Positions 63,646 through 64,000 of a stretch of DNA of 64,000 nucleotides are shown piece by piece. The position numbers and the translations under genes are program-made. The number at the start of each line of letters is the position of its first letter. The stretch's first letter is position 1. Location: contig JAFVFY010000001.1 of assembly GCA_017475265.1 (NCBI GenBank), positions 1 through 64,000 of the forward strand. Reading direction: 5' to 3'. The DNA is from Prevotella sp. Its GTDB lineage: Bacteria > Bacteroidota > Bacteroidia > Bacteroidales > Bacteroidaceae. The notes below the pieces were generated by a model, which saw nothing but the letters and a program-made list of their open reading frames with translations, did no database searches and was not told where the DNA came from.

Positions 63646-64000
63646 GGAAGTTTCTTGCCAATGGGAAATTCCATAGAATCAGCAAGGATATATGAGTTGG
63701 GGATGTCTGCTATCTGGTCGAAGGTCTTGTCTTGGCCCCCAACTTCTATGGTGATTTTGCCGTCTATCAGAAAGTCGCCCTGCGTCTTGCCGTATTCCAC
63801 GGTGTGGCTGACTGACAACTGGTTGACTGCAAAACACTCTCTTTGGGTGCCGACATTCAGGTTTGAACCCAGCGCACAAAGCATATTTGGATTATGAACA
63901 TATATCTTGTCGGGTTTCTGCATCTTGGTCACCGACTTGTTGTCTGCATAGAGCAGATGCAGCAATTCGGCTCTCTGCATGCTCGACAGATAACTCAAAA
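63618..64000 (-). CDS. AAA-family ATPase, C-terminal part (5' end outside window)
   Basis: The frame is open past the window end; 127 residues are visible. It reads NVGTQRECFAVNQLSVSHTV and IEVGGQDKTFDQIADIPN, ending IGKKLPLWIVGMLY. This is the C-terminal DUF4143-like end of ATPases common in Prevotella and Bacteroides, unrelated in sequence to the AAA/PD-(D/E)XK gene at 25470. Its end overlaps another frame at a palindrome. Confidence 0.7.
   Translation of the reverse strand, partial: LSYLSSMQRAELLHLLYADNKSVTKMQKPDKIYVHNPNMLCALGSNLNVGTQRECFAVNQLSVSHTVEYGKTQGDFLIDGKITIEVGGQDKTFDQIADIPNSYILADSMEFPIGKKLPLWIVGMLY

Overview
The window comes from a Bacteroidales genome, most likely Prevotella or a close relative. 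Three things point there. Promoters carry the Bacteroidetes-type -7 box TAnnTTTG (for example at 16649, 25411 and 59728), several with TTTG or TTGG 19-20 bp upstream. Secreted proteins end in the tail YDLQGRR...GIYIVNGRKVVIK typical of Prevotella surface proteins. The gene families (GLUG, BspA-like LRR, dockerin-like tails, DUF4199, DUF6452, DUF6048, ABC-F, CAZymes) also fit. Coding DNA is moderately GC-rich apart from an AT-rich island at about 20.2-25.4 kb.

Layout. 1-7.5 kb: the 3' part of a repetitive GLUG surface protein, an unknown lipoprotein and a GH2 glycosidase. 7.5-18.7 kb: mostly housekeeping, with rnz, a lipocalin-like lipoprotein, mazG, an ABC-F ATPase, a dockerin/FISUMP-like protein, trpS, an HD phosphohydrolase, nudC, dapA and a nucleoside hydrolase-like lipoprotein. 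18.8-25.4 kb: an accessory island with an AlbA_2 (Schlafen-type) regulator, an unknown AT-rich protein, an orphan 5S rRNA, a kinase-LRR fusion, remnants of WYL and DUF1016 genes, and a 342 bp inverted-repeat element holding three hairpins. 25.4-35.4 kb: a AAA/PD-(D/E)XK protein, a GH30 beta-1,6-galactanase-like enzyme, a MORN-GH25 lysozyme, asparaginase and a PL11 rhamnogalacturonan lyase. 35.5-49.1 kb: a co-directional minus-strand run (PafA-like phosphatase, three-module GH43-like enzyme, four-helix-bundle protein, esterase, GH95, MG2-like protein) suited to degrading pectin or arabinogalactan side chains. 49.3-55.2 kb: a plus-strand run (DUF4199, GT2, DUF6452, DUF6048, apbE, Crp/Fnr, dgt). 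55.2-61 kb: a minus-strand run with an FAD oxidoreductase, a VanX-like dipeptidase, a single ORF fusing xanthine phosphoribosyltransferase to PreA, and a CE1-like esterase. 61-64 kb: a broken AlbA_2 regulator, a secreted LRR protein with a dockerin-like tail and the end of another AAA ATPase.

The most unusual theme is repetitive DNA inside genes. REP/BIME-like paired palindromes of about 65 bp, bounded by GTAG/CTAC, sit in frame in two neighbouring CAZyme genes. C-rich palindromes and short degenerate word repeats (units such as TCAATTC, AATTCGTG, ATTTGACT) appear both between genes and, in frame, within at least a dozen coding sequences, where they sometimes encode the C-terminus. Other notable items are the Xpt-PreA fusion, the kinase-LRR fusion with an internal base-composition break, the orphan 5S gene and the 342 bp hairpin element. 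All product calls rest on reading the translations by eye; no database search was run.
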